From Antarcticimicrobium luteum (GTDB lineage Bacteria > Pseudomonadota > Alphaproteobacteria > Rhodobacterales > Rhodobacteraceae), in NCBI RefSeq assembly GCF_004358185.1, contig NZ_SMUV01000070.1:62001-126000 (forward strand): a stretch of 64,000 nucleotides of DNA, in the 5' to 3' direction. Shown here in pieces: positions 28,041 to 37,284 of this stretch; the first letter of the stretch is position 1, and each line of letters begins with the position of its first letter. A program made the translations under genes and the position numbers. Under the pieces are notes generated by a model. The model was given only the letters and a program-made list of their open reading frames with translations, did no database searches and was not told where the DNA came from.

Positions 28041-28595
28041 ATGGCCGGGCCAGCTTTGAGCGAGATCGGGGAGGACAGATCCCTTTTGCTCGTCGATGAC
28101 GACGAGCCGTTTCTGCGACGGCTGGCCAAGGCGATGGAGAAGCGCGGGTTCGAGATCGAGATGGCCGGATCGGTGGCGGCGGGCAAGGCCATCGCCACGG
28201 CGCGGCCGCCGGCCTATGCGGTGGTCGATCTGCGGCTGGAGGACGGCAACGGGCTCGACGTGGTCGAGGTGCTGCGCGAAAAACGTCCCGACAGCCGGGT
28301 CGTGGTGCTGACCGGATACGGCGCGATTGCCACCGCCGTCGCGGCGGTCAAGATCGGGGCCACCGATTACCTGTCGAAACCGGCCGATGCCACCGACATC
28401 ACCAACGCGCTGCTGGCCAGGCCGGACGCGTTGCCGCCGCCGCCCGAGAACCCGATGAGCGCGGACCGCGTGCGGTGGGAGCATATCCAGCGGGTCTATG
28501 AGCTGTGCGACCGCAATGTGAGCGAGACCGCGCGGCGGCTGAACATGCACCGGCGCACGCTGCAACGCATCCTGGCCAAACGCAGCCCGCGCTGA
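28041..28595 (+). CDS. regA: Response regulator RegA/PrrA
   Basis: Partner of RegB and global redox regulator. The 184-residue protein (start MAGPALSEIGEDRS at 28041, after an AAGGAG; the in-frame start at 28002 is rejected) has the receiver acidic pocket LLLVDDDE, phospho-acceptor Asp 63 in VVDLRL, Thr and Lys in VLTGYG and YLSKPAD, and a C-terminal Fis-type helix-turn-helix: NVSETARRLNMHRRTLQRIL. The length equals Rhodobacter RegA. It lies downstream of senC. Confidence 0.96.
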   Translation: MAGPALSEIGEDRSLLLVDDDEPFLRRLAKAMEKRGFEIEMAGSVAAGKAIATARPPAYAVVDLRLEDGNGLDVVEVLREKRPDSRVVVLTGYGAIATAVAAVKIGATDYLSKPADATDITNALLARPDALPPPPENPMSADRVRWEHIQRVYELCDRNVSETARRLNMHRRTLQRILAKRSPR

Positions 28596-28605
28596 GGGGC
28601 CGATC

Positions 28606-29811
28606 ATGACCGAGGCGGATTCCTTCGGGCCCGACAGTCAGCCCCTGCCCGAAGGCGGCTGGTCGGAAGAGATCGTCACGCTGAAGGGCGCCACCGTCGT
28701 TCCGCCCACCGAAAGCAGTTTCGTCCAGCCCGCCGGTATTCTGGACAGTGACGGGCGCTATTGCCCGCATGGGGCGCTCTGGCGCAAGTACCGGCCGCTG
28801 ACCACCGAACCGCCGATGCCGCAGGCCGTCGGGGCGACGCTGCCCGGCCGCTGGCTCTGGGGCGGGGTGCTCTGGGCGCATTTCGGGCATTTCCTGGTGG
28901 AAAGCTCGGCGCGCCTCTGGGCACTGGCCAATCTTGACGCGCCGGTGGACGGCATCCTGTTCATGCCCAAACGGCCCGCCGTGGGTGAGATGGTGCGCGG
29001 ATTCCAGACCGATTTCATCGGGCTGATGGCGCCGGGCCTGCCGATCCGGGTGGTGGCAGAGCCGGTGAGGGTCGAGGTGCTGGTGGTCCCCGGTCAGGGG
29101 TTCGGCCTGGGCAGGATCACCGCCGGAACCCGGAAATTCCGCGATGCGATCCATGACAGGTTTGCCCGCGACGTGGCGCCCGAGGGGCCGGAAAAAATCT
29201 ATATCTCGCGCTCGAAACTCGGGCTCGGCAAGGGCGGGCTGCTGGGCGAAGAGCAGCTGGAAGAGCGGCTCATGGCCGAAGGCTATGAGATTTTTCACCC
29301 GCAGATCCACGATATCGCCACCCAGGTCGCCCGCTACAAGGCGGCGAAACGGGTGATCGCCGCGGACGGCTCGGCGCTGCACCTGTTTGCCATGGTCGGA
29401 CGGCCCGACCAGCCGGTGGCGATGATCCTGCGCCGACAATCGGGGGCCAACAATCTGCTGGCGCAGAACGTGGCGCGGTTTTGCGGCTCCAGCCCGGTGG
29501 TGATCTCGGCGCTGCGCACCGAATGGGTCAAGGCGGACCAGAAGAAATCCAACCGGCTGTCTTTTGGCGAGCTGAACCACGCAGTGCTGGGCCGGGCGCT
29601 GGGCGAGGCGGGGTTCGTGCGCAAGGGGCAGGACTGGCCGGTCCTGAGCGAGGCCGAACGTCAGGCGGTTCTGAGCGACAAGGGGCTGGGGGGCAATGAC
29701 GCCTTTGTCGAGTCGCCCGGCTTCCGGCAGCAGCGGATCCGCGCCCTGCGCCAGGCCCGGCGCGCCGCGAGGGCGGAACGCGAGGCGGCCAAGGGCGGGA
29801 GCGCGGGCTGA
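28606..29811 (+). CDS. Glycosyltransferase family 61 (DUF563) protein
   Basis: The 401-residue product has the DUF563/GT61 features: a histidine-rich WAHFGHFLVESSARLWAL stretch around residue 85, YISRSKLG, and an AADGSALHLFAM motif equivalent to the conserved GSG/A-H segment. No signal peptide or membrane segment. The acceptor is unknown. It follows regA by only ten bases, so it may share the senC-regA transcript; in Rhodobacter the neighbour there is hvrA, which I do not see. C-terminal 40 residues are Arg/Ala-rich. Confidence 0.75.
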   Translation: MTEADSFGPDSQPLPEGGWSEEIVTLKGATVVPPTESSFVQPAGILDSDGRYCPHGALWRKYRPLTTEPPMPQAVGATLPGRWLWGGVLWAHFGHFLVESSARLWALANLDAPVDGILFMPKRPAVGEMVRGFQTDFIGLMAPGLPIRVVAEPVRVEVLVVPGQGFGLGRITAGTRKFRDAIHDRFARDVAPEGPEKIYISRSKLGLGKGGLLGEEQLEERLMAEGYEIFHPQIHDIATQVARYKAAKRVIAADGSALHLFAMVGRPDQPVAMILRRQSGANNLLAQNVARFCGSSPVVISALRTEWVKADQKKSNRLSFGELNHAVLGRALGEAGFVRKGQDWPVLSEAERQAVLSDKGLGGNDAFVESPGFRQQRIRALRQARRAARAEREAAKGGSAG

Positions 29812-29847
29812 GGCTTCATCCCTGTCGTCGCTCAACCAACACAGCAA

Positions 29848-29989
29848 GCCGCGCGAGCGCCGGACCGTGGGCTGGCGCAGCAGCCTCTGATCGGCGCGCT
29901 TTATCCCAGCCAAATTCGGACGACTTCTGATCGGCGCGTCTACGTCGGCCAAGCGCCAGACCATGGGGACGGTCCGGCGCTCGCGCGGC
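29848..29989. repeat. Long inverted repeat with internal direct repeats, function unknown
   Basis: Two 21-base arms at 29848-29868 and 29969-29989 are perfect reverse complements (core GCGCGAGCGCCGGACC). Within the 100-base spacer the pairing continues imperfectly, TGGCGC against GCGCCA, and a 13-base stretch TCTGATCGGCGCG is repeated directly at about 29886 and 29927. The element fills the gap between the convergent GT61 gene (ends 29811) and the HD gene (ends 30046). It is too long and too structured to be a simple terminator and no protein is encoded. An interspersed palindromic repeat or MITE-like remnant is possible. Confidence 0.7.
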
Positions 29990-30045
29990 GCCCTGCGGGC
30001 GTGTTCCGCGCAGAGGGAGTTCGCTCAGAGGGGCTAGCGGAACCT

Positions 30046-30639
30046 CTACCCCATCTCCGCCAGCAGCGCCTCATGCCGCGCGGTATAGGCGGCGCGCACG
30101 TCTTTCGGCGGTCGCAGGCAGATATCGAGCCCCTCGATCATCGCCCGGTCGGGCTTGCCGAAGAACCTGTCGGCCTCTTTCTCGGCAAACCCGGCGATCT
30201 GCGTCGCCTCCATCCAGGCGCTGATGCGGTCGGCTTTCTTGATCTGCTTTTTGACCATCGCAGGGATCGCCGCCGGCAGGCCAAAGCGGATATGGATCGC
30301 CGCCGCCAGCCGGCTGTCCAGCGCGCCATAGTCTGGTCCCACCGCCGCCTTGACCGGCGAGATCATGTCGCCGATCACATATTCCGGCGCGTCGTGCAGC
30401 AGCGCCGCCAGCCGCCATTTCACCGGTGTGGCGGGGGCGATGCGGCCGAACAGTGCCTCGACCAGCAGCGAATGCTCGGCGACCGAATAGGCGTAGTCGC
30501 CCCGCGTCTGGCCGTTCCAGCGCGCGACAAAGGCCAGCCCGTGGGCAATATCCCCGATTTCGATATCGACCGGGGTCGGATCCAGCAGATCGAGCCGGCG
30601 ACCCGAGAGCATACGTTGCCAGGCGCGGGGCTGTTTCAT
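30046..30639 (-). CDS. HD-domain phosphohydrolase, YfbR-like
   Basis: The 197-residue product (start MKQPRAWQRMLSGRRLDLLD; upstream in-frame Met at 30813 rejected) has the metal-binding pattern AEHSLLV, LLHDAPEYVIGD and a later Asp in KKADRISAWMEA, as in HD hydrolases of the YfbR/5'-deoxynucleotidase group. The substrate is not certain. It lies divergent from ahcY and convergent with the GT61 gene. Confidence 0.82.
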   Translation of the reverse strand: MKQPRAWQRMLSGRRLDLLDPTPVDIEIGDIAHGLAFVARWNGQTRGDYAYSVAEHSLLVEALFGRIAPATPVKWRLAALLHDAPEYVIGDMISPVKAAVGPDYGALDSRLAAAIHIRFGLPAAIPAMVKKQIKKADRISAWMEATQIAGFAEKEADRFFGKPDRAMIEGLDICLRPPKDVRAAYTARHEALLAEMG

Positions 30640-30806
30640 TCGTCTCACCGTCGGAATCGGGGCTGTTGTTGCGCACTTTCTGACCGTTCGGGCGGCGCGG
30701 CGCAACGGCGGTTCGCCACAGCTCGGTGGCTTGCGGCCGCAGGCATTGTTCATTTGGTGCGCCAATGCTATCTGCCGGGCGAAACTGCGTTCAGGGAATG
30801 ATAAAC

Positions 30807-32201
30807 ATGGCAACTGATTACATCGTCAAGGACATCGCGCTCGCCGATTACGGCCGCAAGGAGCTGGACATCGCGGAAACCGAAATGCCGGGGCTGATGG
30901 CGCTGCGCGAGGAATACGGCTCGGCGCAGCCGCTGAAAGGCGCGCGGATCGCGGGTTCGCTCCACATGACGATCCAGACCGCCGTCCTGATCGAAACCCT
31001 GGTCGCGCTGGGCGCCGAAGTGCGCTGGGCGTCCTGCAACATCTTCTCGACCCAGGACCACGCCGCCGCCGCCATCGCGGCCAGCGGCGTTCCGGTCTTT
31101 GCCATCAAGGGCGAGACGCTGGAGGAATACTGGGATTACGCCGACCGCATCTTCCAGTTCGAGGAGGGCGGCGCCAACATGATCCTCGACGACGGCGGCG
31201 ACGCCACGCTCTACATCCTGATGGGCGCCCGCGTCGAGGAGGGTGAGACCGATCTGATCGAGACGCCGACCAGCGAGGAAGAGGTCGCGCTCTTTGCCCA
31301 GATCCGGAAGCGGATGGAGCAGAGCCCCGGCTGGTTCACCAAGCAGCGCCATATGATCCAGGGCGTCAGCGAAGAAACCACCACCGGCGTGCATCGTCTG
31401 TATCAGATGATGGAAAAGGGTCATCTGCCCTTCCCCGCCATCAACGTGAACGACTCTGTCACCAAGTCGAAGTTCGACAACAAGTACGGCTGCAAGGAAT
31501 CGCTGGTCGACGGTATCCGCCGCGCCACCGACACCATGATGGCCGGCAAGGTTGCCGTGGTCTGCGGATATGGCGACGTCGGCAAGGGCTCGGCCGCCTC
31601 GCTGCGCGGCGCCGGCGCCCGGGTGAAGGTCACCGAGGTCGACCCGATCTGTGCCCTTCAGGCGGCGATGGACGGCTTTGAGGTCGTGGTGCTGGAGGAT
31701 GAGGTCGCGTCGGCCGACATCTTCGTCACGACCACCGGCAACAAGGACATCATCCGCATCGAGCACATGCGCGCGATGAAGGACATGGCGATCGTCGGAA
31801 ACATCGGCCATTTCGACAACGAGATCCAGGTCGCCGGCCTGAAGAACCACAAGTGGACCAACATCAAGGACCAGGTGGACATGATCGAGATGCCCTCGGG
31901 CAATCGCATCATCCTGCTGTCCGAGGGGCGTCTGCTGAACCTCGGCAACGCCACCGGGCACCCGTCCTTTGTCATGTCGGCCAGCTTTACCAACCAGGTT
32001 CTGGCGCAGATCGAGCTTTTCTCGCGCGGCGATCAGTACGAGAACCAGGTCTACATCCTGCCCAAACATCTGGATGAAAAGGTCGCCCGCCTGCATCTGA
32101 AGAAGATCGGCGTGAAACTGACCGAGCTGAGCGCGGATCAGGCTGCATATATCGGCGTGTCGCCGGAAGGCCCGTTCAAGCCGGAGCACTACCGCTACTG
32201 A
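30807..32201 (+). CDS. ahcY: S-adenosyl-L-homocysteine hydrolase (adenosylhomocysteinase)
   Basis: NAD-dependent enzyme that splits S-adenosylhomocysteine to adenosine and homocysteine, relieving product inhibition of methyltransferases. The 464-residue protein (start [20 protein letters not shown] at 30807) contains [37 protein letters not shown], the NAD-binding loop [20 protein letters not shown] and the C-terminal EHYRY, as in the family. The longer in-frame start at 30726 overlaps the HD-gene promoter and is rejected. A 7-base inverted repeat (30668-30674 / 30100s region to 30706) lies upstream but no known SAM or SAH riboswitch fold was recognised. Confidence 0.97.
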   Translation: MATDYIVKDIALADYGRKELDIAETEMPGLMALREEYGSAQPLKGARIAGSLHMTIQTAVLIETLVALGAEVRWASCNIFSTQDHAAAAIAASGVPVFAIKGETLEEYWDYADRIFQFEEGGANMILDDGGDATLYILMGARVEEGETDLIETPTSEEEVALFAQIRKRMEQSPGWFTKQRHMIQGVSEETTTGVHRLYQMMEKGHLPFPAINVNDSVTKSKFDNKYGCKESLVDGIRRATDTMMAGKVAVVCGYGDVGKGSAASLRGAGARVKVTEVDPICALQAAMDGFEVVVLEDEVASADIFVTTTGNKDIIRIEHMRAMKDMAIVGNIGHFDNEIQVAGLKNHKWTNIKDQVDMIEMPSGNRIILLSEGRLLNLGNATGHPSFVMSASFTNQVLAQIELFSRGDQYENQVYILPKHLDEKVARLHLKKIGVKLTELSADQAAYIGVSPEGPFKPEHYRY

Positions 32202-32223
32202 TCCCCTTGGGATTGACGGATAC

Positions 32224-32259
32224 ACGCCGCGCCGGGAAACCGGCGCGGCGTTTTTTTTT
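32224..32259 (+). terminator. Strong rho-independent terminator of ahcY
   Basis: Perfect 12-base stem ACGCCGCGCCGG (32224-32235), GAAA tetraloop, CCGGCGCGGCGT (32240-32251), then nine T residues. This is the most canonical terminator in the window and lies 22 bases after the ahcY stop. Confidence 0.95.
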
Positions 32260-32403
32260 CGATAAAGCAGAAATCTCTGCCCGGCCCGGAACAAGGCGCG
32301 CGGCGCTGTCCCTTGTCGCGAGAGAGGGCGCGCGAGCGGACAGATCGCCTGCGGCGCCCAAAATCCGCTTTTTGCTTGGGTGAAAGGCCGCTAGATTTTC
32401 CCG

Positions 32404-33681
32404 GTGACCGGTGCGGGCAGCCTGCACGCATGTGGTCCTTGGGGTGGAGAAACGACGATCGGCAAAGATGCGTACGATTTCGCGGCGTTTCACGCGGCGC
32501 TGGCCGGACAACGGTATTTGTTGGTGGCCCCCGTCGCCTGGTACAGGGATGCCGCGGGCGCGGTCTGGCTGGACGATGCCTGGCACCATGATTTGCTGGC
32601 GCATCTGGACTATATCGACGATCTGACCGTTCTGGCCCCGTGCGCCGCCCTGCCCGAGCCGCGCCCCGGCAACCTGCGCAAGGTCGATGACACGCCGTCG
32701 CTGCGGTTTGTCGACCTGCCCGGCGGCGGATCGACGGCAAAGGCGCTGTTGCGGGTGCCGGCGACGCTGGCGGCGGTCTGGCGCGCGGTGCGCCGCGCCG
32801 ACATCGTGCATAGCGGCGCGGCGGGTTGGCCGTTGCCGCCGGGGCTGTTCGTGAACCCGGTGGCGGTGCTGCTGCGCAAACCGCTGGTCATCGTGATCGA
32901 AAGCGCCTTCTGGCGGCTGACCGGCCCCGGCTCGCACGGGGCGCTGCGCCGATTGCGCGCCGGGATGACCGAGGCGCTGGCGCGCTGGTCGATCCGGCGG
33001 GCGCGGCTGACCGTGCTGACGCACGAGGGCTATCGCGACAGTCTGGCCGGCGATGCGCACGGCATGGTGATGGTGATCCCGGCAAGCTGGATCGACGCGG
33101 AAACCGTTGTATCGGAGGGGGCGGCGCAGACCCTGCGCGACGGCCCTGCCCGGCTGTTGCTGGCGGCCCGGCTGACGCCGGAGAAGGGCATCACCTCCGC
33201 GCTGGAGGCGGTGGAGCGGGCCGGACCGGGCCTGTCGCTGACGGTGATCGGCGAGGGGCCCCTGCGCGAACAGGTGGCCGGGGCCGCCGAACGGCTGGGG
33301 CCGGACCGTTTGCGCCTGTTGGACCCGGTGCCCTATGGACCGGCGTTCTTTTCCCTGATCCGCGATCATGACGCGGTGCTGGTGCCGACGCTCAGCGATG
33401 AGCAGCCGCGCATCCTGTTTGATGCCTATTCCCAGGGGAGGCCTGCGCTGGCCTCGGACACCGCCGGCAACCGCGAGGCCGCGCAGGAGGGGCAGACCGC
33501 CTGGCTGTTCGCGCCGGGGGACGTGGACGCGCTGACCCGGCTATTCGACCGCGCCGCGGCCGCGCCCGAGGCGCTGCGCGCGATGAGCCCGGCGGCCCGC
33601 GCGCTGGCGCTGCAGCACACCCATCAGCAGATGCATTATCAGCGCGCGGAAAAGCTGGCCGAGCTCTTCGGCAAGGGATGA
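32404..33681 (+). CDS. Glycosyltransferase family 4 type protein
   Basis: The 425-residue product has an N-terminal Rossmann-like half (YLLVAPVAWYRDA, ADIVHSGAAGWPLP) and a C-terminal GT4 half with ARLTPEKGITSALEAV, LTVIGEGPLREQV, and VPTLSDEQPRILFDAYSQGRPALASDTAGN in parts, the EX7E-like E in PRILFDAYSQG being replaced here by DEQP...D. The start is taken as GTG at 32404; no ATG lies upstream in frame. The substrate is unknown. It stands alone after the ahcY terminator and ends two bases before the convergent EVE gene. Confidence 0.8.
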   Translation: MTGAGSLHACGPWGGETTIGKDAYDFAAFHAALAGQRYLLVAPVAWYRDAAGAVWLDDAWHHDLLAHLDYIDDLTVLAPCAALPEPRPGNLRKVDDTPSLRFVDLPGGGSTAKALLRVPATLAAVWRAVRRADIVHSGAAGWPLPPGLFVNPVAVLLRKPLVIVIESAFWRLTGPGSHGALRRLRAGMTEALARWSIRRARLTVLTHEGYRDSLAGDAHGMVMVIPASWIDAETVVSEGAAQTLRDGPARLLLAARLTPEKGITSALEAVERAGPGLSLTVIGEGPLREQVAGAAERLGPDRLRLLDPVPYGPAFFSLIRDHDAVLVPTLSDEQPRILFDAYSQGRPALASDTAGNREAAQEGQTAWLFAPGDVDALTRLFDRAAAAPEALRAMSPAARALALQHTHQQMHYQRAEKLAELFGKG

Positions 33682-33682
33682 C

Positions 33683-34102
33683 TCAGGGCGCGGTGCCCGC
33701 CAGTTCGCAGACCACGCGCCATTCCTCCTCGGTCACCGGCTGCACCGAGAGCCGGGAGTTCTTGACCAGAACCATGTCCTGCAATCGCGGATCGGATTTG
33801 ATCTGGTCCAGCGTCACCGGCGTTGCGGCCGGGCGCAGCGCCTTGATGTCCACGCATTCCCAACGCGGATCGCCGGTGGTGCTGTCGGGGTGCGCCTCGG
33901 CACAGACCTCGACCAGCCCGACCACCGCCTTTTCCTTTTGCGAGTGATAGAAAAAGCCTTTGTCGCCCAGCTTCATCGCCCGCATGAAGTTGCGCGCCTG
34001 ATAGTTGCGCACGCCGTCCCATTCCTCGCCCGCTTCGCCCCGGGCCATCTGGTCGTCCCAGCCCCAGGTCGAGGGTTCCGATTTGAACAGCCAATAGGCC
34101 AT
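33683..34102 (-). CDS. EVE domain protein
   Basis: The 139-residue product (start MAYWLFKSEPSTWGWDDQ at 34102) is a single EVE/PUA-like domain, with GVRNYQARNFMRAMKLGDKG, FFYHS and VGLVEVCAEAHPDS. EVE proteins bind modified bases; close bacterial relatives are linked to thymocyte nuclear protein 1 but their substrate is unknown. It overlaps the yciI-like gene by one base and ends the tsaD-gpsA-yciI-EVE operon. Confidence 0.9.
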   Translation of the reverse strand: MAYWLFKSEPSTWGWDDQMARGEAGEEWDGVRNYQARNFMRAMKLGDKGFFYHSQKEKAVVGLVEVCAEAHPDSTTGDPRWECVDIKALRPAATPVTLDQIKSDPRLQDMVLVKNSRLSVQPVTEEEWRVVCELAGTAP

Positions 34103-34371
34103 CAGCCGATCACCTTTTTCCATTCGATCAGCTCGACGTTATCGAAGAGGCCGGCCCTGGCATAGGGATCGTTCGCGGCCCAGTCCTCGGCCGCCGCCAT
34201 GTCGGCGACATCGAGGATCACCAGCGATCCGGCCATCTCGCCGCCCTCGATCAGCGGGCCGGCCTGGGCGACGACGCCGGTCGCCTCGATATAGGCCAGA
34301 TGCTCGGCGCGGGTGTCCTTGCGGATTTGCAGCGCGCCGGGTTTGTCGCGGGCGATCAGGGCGATCAGCAT
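34102..34371 (-). CDS. YciI-like protein
   Basis: The 89-residue product matches the YciI/dimeric alpha-beta barrel family (MLIALIARDKPGALQIR, HLAYIE, GPLIEGGEMAGSLVILDV, NDPYARAGLF). The conserved His and Asp expected in the family are seen at HLAYIE and NDPYARAG. The function is not established. It lies between gpsA and the EVE gene with one- and one-base junctions. Confidence 0.9.
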   Translation of the reverse strand: MLIALIARDKPGALQIRKDTRAEHLAYIEATGVVAQAGPLIEGGEMAGSLVILDVADMAAAEDWAANDPYARAGLFDNVELIEWKKVIG

Positions 34372-34372
34372 G

Positions 34373-35335
34373 TCATTCCTCCTTGAGGGGTCGGGTCAGA
34401 AGCGCGGTCATCGCCGCGTCGAGGGTGAGTTTTCCGTCCAGAAGCGCCACCACGCAAGCGGTGATCGGCATGTCGAGCTGCATCTGCCGGGCCTTGGTGG
34501 CGACCGCGCGGGCGGTGGCGGCGCCCTCGACGGTGACGTCAGGGTCGAACCCCCCGCCCCGGCCCAGTGACAGCCCGAGGCGATAGTTGCGCGATCCCTC
34601 CGAGGTGCAGGTCAGCGCCAGATCGCCGAAGCCGGAGAGCCCGGCGAGCGTCTCTGCCCGCGCGCCCAGCGCCAGCGCCATGCGCTGCATCTCGGCATAT
34701 CCCCGGGTCATCAGCGCCGCCCGCGCGCTTTCGCCCAGGCCCGCGCCGATCACCGCGCCGCAGGCGATGGCGATCACGTTCTTCAGCGCGCCGCCCAGTT
34801 CCGCGCCCGTGGTATCGGTGCTGCGGTACAGCCGCAGATTGGCGGTATTCAGGCTCTGTTGCAGGGCTTTTCCCAGATCCGCGTCGGCGCAGGCCAGCGT
34901 CAGCGCGGTCGGCAGACCGGCGGCGATGTCATGGGCAAAGCTCGGCCCGGTGAGCAGCGCGGGCCGGGCATCGGGCCGGGTCTGCCGGATCACCTCGACA
35001 GGGCCCAGGCCGGTGCTCAGCTCGATCCCCTTGCAGCAGGCCACTAGGGTCTTGCCGGCCAGCGCCCCGGCGTGTTCGATCAGTAGATCCCGCAGATTTT
35101 GCATCGGAACCGCCAGCAATAGAGTGTGGTTTTCCGTTGCAACGCCCATATCCGCAGTGACCGAAAGGGTCTCGGGCAGCGCATGTCCGGGCAGCCGCGA
35201 AATATTCTCGCGCGCCGCCTGCATCGCTTTGGCGTGATCCTTCGATCTGGCCCAGAGGCAGACCGGACCGCGCCCGGCCAGCGAGATCGCCAGCGCGGTG
35301 CCGAAAGCACCCGCGCCGATCACCGAAACGCTCAT
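34373..35335 (-). CDS. gpsA: Glycerol-3-phosphate dehydrogenase [NAD(P)+]
   Basis: Makes sn-glycerol-3-phosphate for phospholipids. The 320-residue protein starts [20 protein letters not shown], whose GxGxxG loop binds NAD(P), and shows [32 protein letters not shown] with catalytic Lys, and [19 protein letters not shown], all family signatures. The start at 35335 overlaps the tsaD stop by four bases; the longer in-frame reading lies within tsaD and is rejected. Confidence 0.97.
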   Translation of the reverse strand: MSVSVIGAGAFGTALAISLAGRGPVCLWARSKDHAKAMQAARENISRLPGHALPETLSVTADMGVATENHTLLLAVPMQNLRDLLIEHAGALAGKTLVACCKGIELSTGLGPVEVIRQTRPDARPALLTGPSFAHDIAAGLPTALTLACADADLGKALQQSLNTANLRLYRSTDTTGAELGGALKNVIAIACGAVIGAGLGESARAALMTRGYAEMQRMALALGARAETLAGLSGFGDLALTCTSEGSRNYRLGLSLGRGGGFDPDVTVEGAATARAVATKARQMQLDMPITACVVALLDGKLTLDAAMTALLTRPLKEE

Positions 35336-36426
35336 GCCTTGGCCCCTTTCTTGCCGCCGCCGATCAGCGACGGGCTGGTCTTGTCCAAAGGCCAGCGCGG
35401 ACGCGCGGCGAGGTTGAGGTCGTCGCGGGCGCCGGCGCGGAACCGCTCGATCCCGGCATAGGCGATCATCGCCGCGTTGTCGGTGCATAGCTTCAGCGGC
35501 GGCGCGGTGAAGGTGGCGCCAGCCTCCTCGCAAACAGTCTCTAACCCGGCGCGAATGGCGGTATTCGCCGCCACACCGCCCGCCACGGCGAGGAGCGGTT
35601 CGGCCGGGTTGTCGCCCAGATAAATCCGCAATGCGCGGCGGGTCTTTTCGGCCAGCACATCGACGATTGCCTGCTGGAACCCGGCGCAGAGGTTGGCGCG
35701 GTCGGCGCGCGTCAGCCCGCCCTTTTCCGCCACGATCTGGTCGCGCGCGCGCATCAGGGCGGTTTTCAGTCCGGAAAACGACAGGTTGCAGTCGTCCCGG
35801 TCGAGCAGCGGCCGGGGAAAGCGGAAGTGTTTCGGATCGCCCGCCTTCGCTTCGGCCTCGACCGATGGCCCGCCCGGCTGCGGCAGGCCCAAGAGCCGCG
35901 CGGCCTTGTCGAATGCCTCGCCCGGCGCGTCGTCGATGGTGCCGCCGAGGCGGGTGAAATCCTCTGGCCCACGCACGATCAGATATTGGCAATGGCCACC
36001 CGAGACCAGCAGCATCAGATAGGGAAACGCCGCCCCGTCGGTCAGCCGCGGGGTCAGCGCGTGGCCGGCCAGATGGTTTACCCCGATCAGCGGCAGGCCG
36101 GTCGCCGCCGCGATCCCCTTGGCGCACATCACGCCCGACAGCACGCCGCCGATCAGCCCCGGCCCGGCGGTGACCGCCACCGCATCCAGATCGGTGAAAC
36201 TGACCCCCGCCCGTTCCATCGCCTCGGCGACGCACAGGTCGATCTTTTCGGCATGCGCCCGCGCCGCCAGTTCCGGCACCACGCCGCCAAAGGCGCTGTG
36301 CAGCTCGATCTGGCCATAGACGACGGAGGACAGGATCTCTGCCGCGCCCTCACCCTGACGCACCACCGCCGCCGCGGTATCGTCGCAGCTGCTTTCCAGC
36401 CCGAGTATCGTGATCACCTGCGCCAT
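35332..36426 (-). CDS. tsaD: tRNA N6-adenosine threonylcarbamoyltransferase TsaD
   Basis: Transfers threonylcarbamoyl to A37 of ANN-reading tRNAs. The 364-residue product (start [20 protein letters not shown] at 36426; the in-frame extension at 36621 is rejected) has the family signatures [14 protein letters not shown] with metal-binding His, [25 protein letters not shown], and SFSGLKTAL. It heads an operon with gpsA and is divergent from hemD; tsaE of the same pathway lies at 23.6 kb. Confidence 0.97.
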   Translation of the reverse strand: MAQVITILGLESSCDDTAAAVVRQGEGAAEILSSVVYGQIELHSAFGGVVPELAARAHAEKIDLCVAEAMERAGVSFTDLDAVAVTAGPGLIGGVLSGVMCAKGIAAATGLPLIGVNHLAGHALTPRLTDGAAFPYLMLLVSGGHCQYLIVRGPEDFTRLGGTIDDAPGEAFDKAARLLGLPQPGGPSVEAEAKAGDPKHFRFPRPLLDRDDCNLSFSGLKTALMRARDQIVAEKGGLTRADRANLCAGFQQAIVDVLAEKTRRALRIYLGDNPAEPLLAVAGGVAANTAIRAGLETVCEEAGATFTAPPLKLCTDNAAMIAYAGIERFRAGARDDLNLAARPRWPLDKTSPSLIGGGKKGAKA

Positions 36427-36503
36427 GGATTCCGGCCGTTGCGTCCCATTGCCTTGGCAGGTAACACTCCGAACCCGGGCAAACAATCCCGGGGGGGGGC
36501 CGG

Positions 36504-37232
36504 ATGCTGACCTTGCTGATGACACGCCCGCGCGCCGCGGCCGAGAGGTTCGTCGCGCAGCTTGCCCCGGGGGTGCGGGACCGGCTCCGGGTGATCTGCT
36601 CTCCGCTGATGGAGATTGCATTGCGTCCCGGCGCGGTTTCGGCGCAGGACGCGCGTGGCGTGATCTTCACTTCGGCCAACGGCGTCGCGGCGGCGCGGGC
36701 GGCGGGATTGCGCCCAGCCCTGCCCGCCTATTGCGTCGGCGCGGCCACGGCGGATGCCGCCCGCCGGGACGGATGGCCGGTCGAGGAAACCCGCGACACC
36801 GCCGATGCGCTGGTCGCCGCGCTGGTCCTGCGCCGCCCGCCCGCGCCGCTTCTGCATATGCGCGGCACCCACGCGCGCGGCGAAATTTCCGGGCGGCTGA
36901 CGGCCGCGGGGATCGAGACCCGCGCGCAGGCGGTCTATGATCAGCGGCTTGTCGGGCTTGACTCGGCGGCGCTGGCGGCGCTGGCGGGGGACGGTCCGGT
37001 GATCGTGCCGCTGTTCTCGCCGCGCAGCGCGCGACATTTTGCCGACCTGTGCCAGGGTTCCGCGCCACTCTATCTCGCCGCGATCAGCCCGGCTGCGGCG
37101 GAACCCGTTGAAAACATGGGCGCTTGCGCGTTGATCGTCGCCGAGCGGCCGGATGGGGCGGCGATGGCGGCGGCGGTGGAGCGCCTGGCAGAGCGCGCGA
37201 GCCGGGTTGAGGGCCCCCGCGGCGCACAGTAG
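36504..37232 (+). CDS. hemD: Uroporphyrinogen-III synthase
   Basis: Closes hydroxymethylbilane to uroporphyrinogen III in tetrapyrrole synthesis. The 242-residue product starts [20 protein letters not shown] and has [17 protein letters not shown] and [15 protein letters not shown], the two half-domains of HemD. Family sequence conservation is low, so the call leans on these and on position next to mic60. hemC is not adjacent here. A 52-base gap precedes mic60. Confidence 0.9.
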   Translation: MLTLLMTRPRAAAERFVAQLAPGVRDRLRVICSPLMEIALRPGAVSAQDARGVIFTSANGVAAARAAGLRPALPAYCVGAATADAARRDGWPVEETRDTADALVAALVLRRPPAPLLHMRGTHARGEISGRLTAAGIETRAQAVYDQRLVGLDSAALAALAGDGPVIVPLFSPRSARHFADLCQGSAPLYLAAISPAAAEPVENMGACALIVAERPDGAAMAAAVERLAERASRVEGPRGAQ

Positions 37233-37284
37233 TGTTGACCGAGCGCATTGGGCTAATCAATTGAGAATCGAAGGGGATTTCAGG

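Noticed and set aside
29901-29909. DnaA-box-like TTATCCCAG in the inverted-repeat region
   Set aside because: A single weak match without an AT-rich element or other boxes; far from the origin candidate.
30640-30806. Possible SAM or SAH riboswitch upstream of ahcY
   Set aside because: Only a 7-base inverted repeat is present; the conserved cores of SAM-II, SAM-SAH and SAH aptamers were not recognised.
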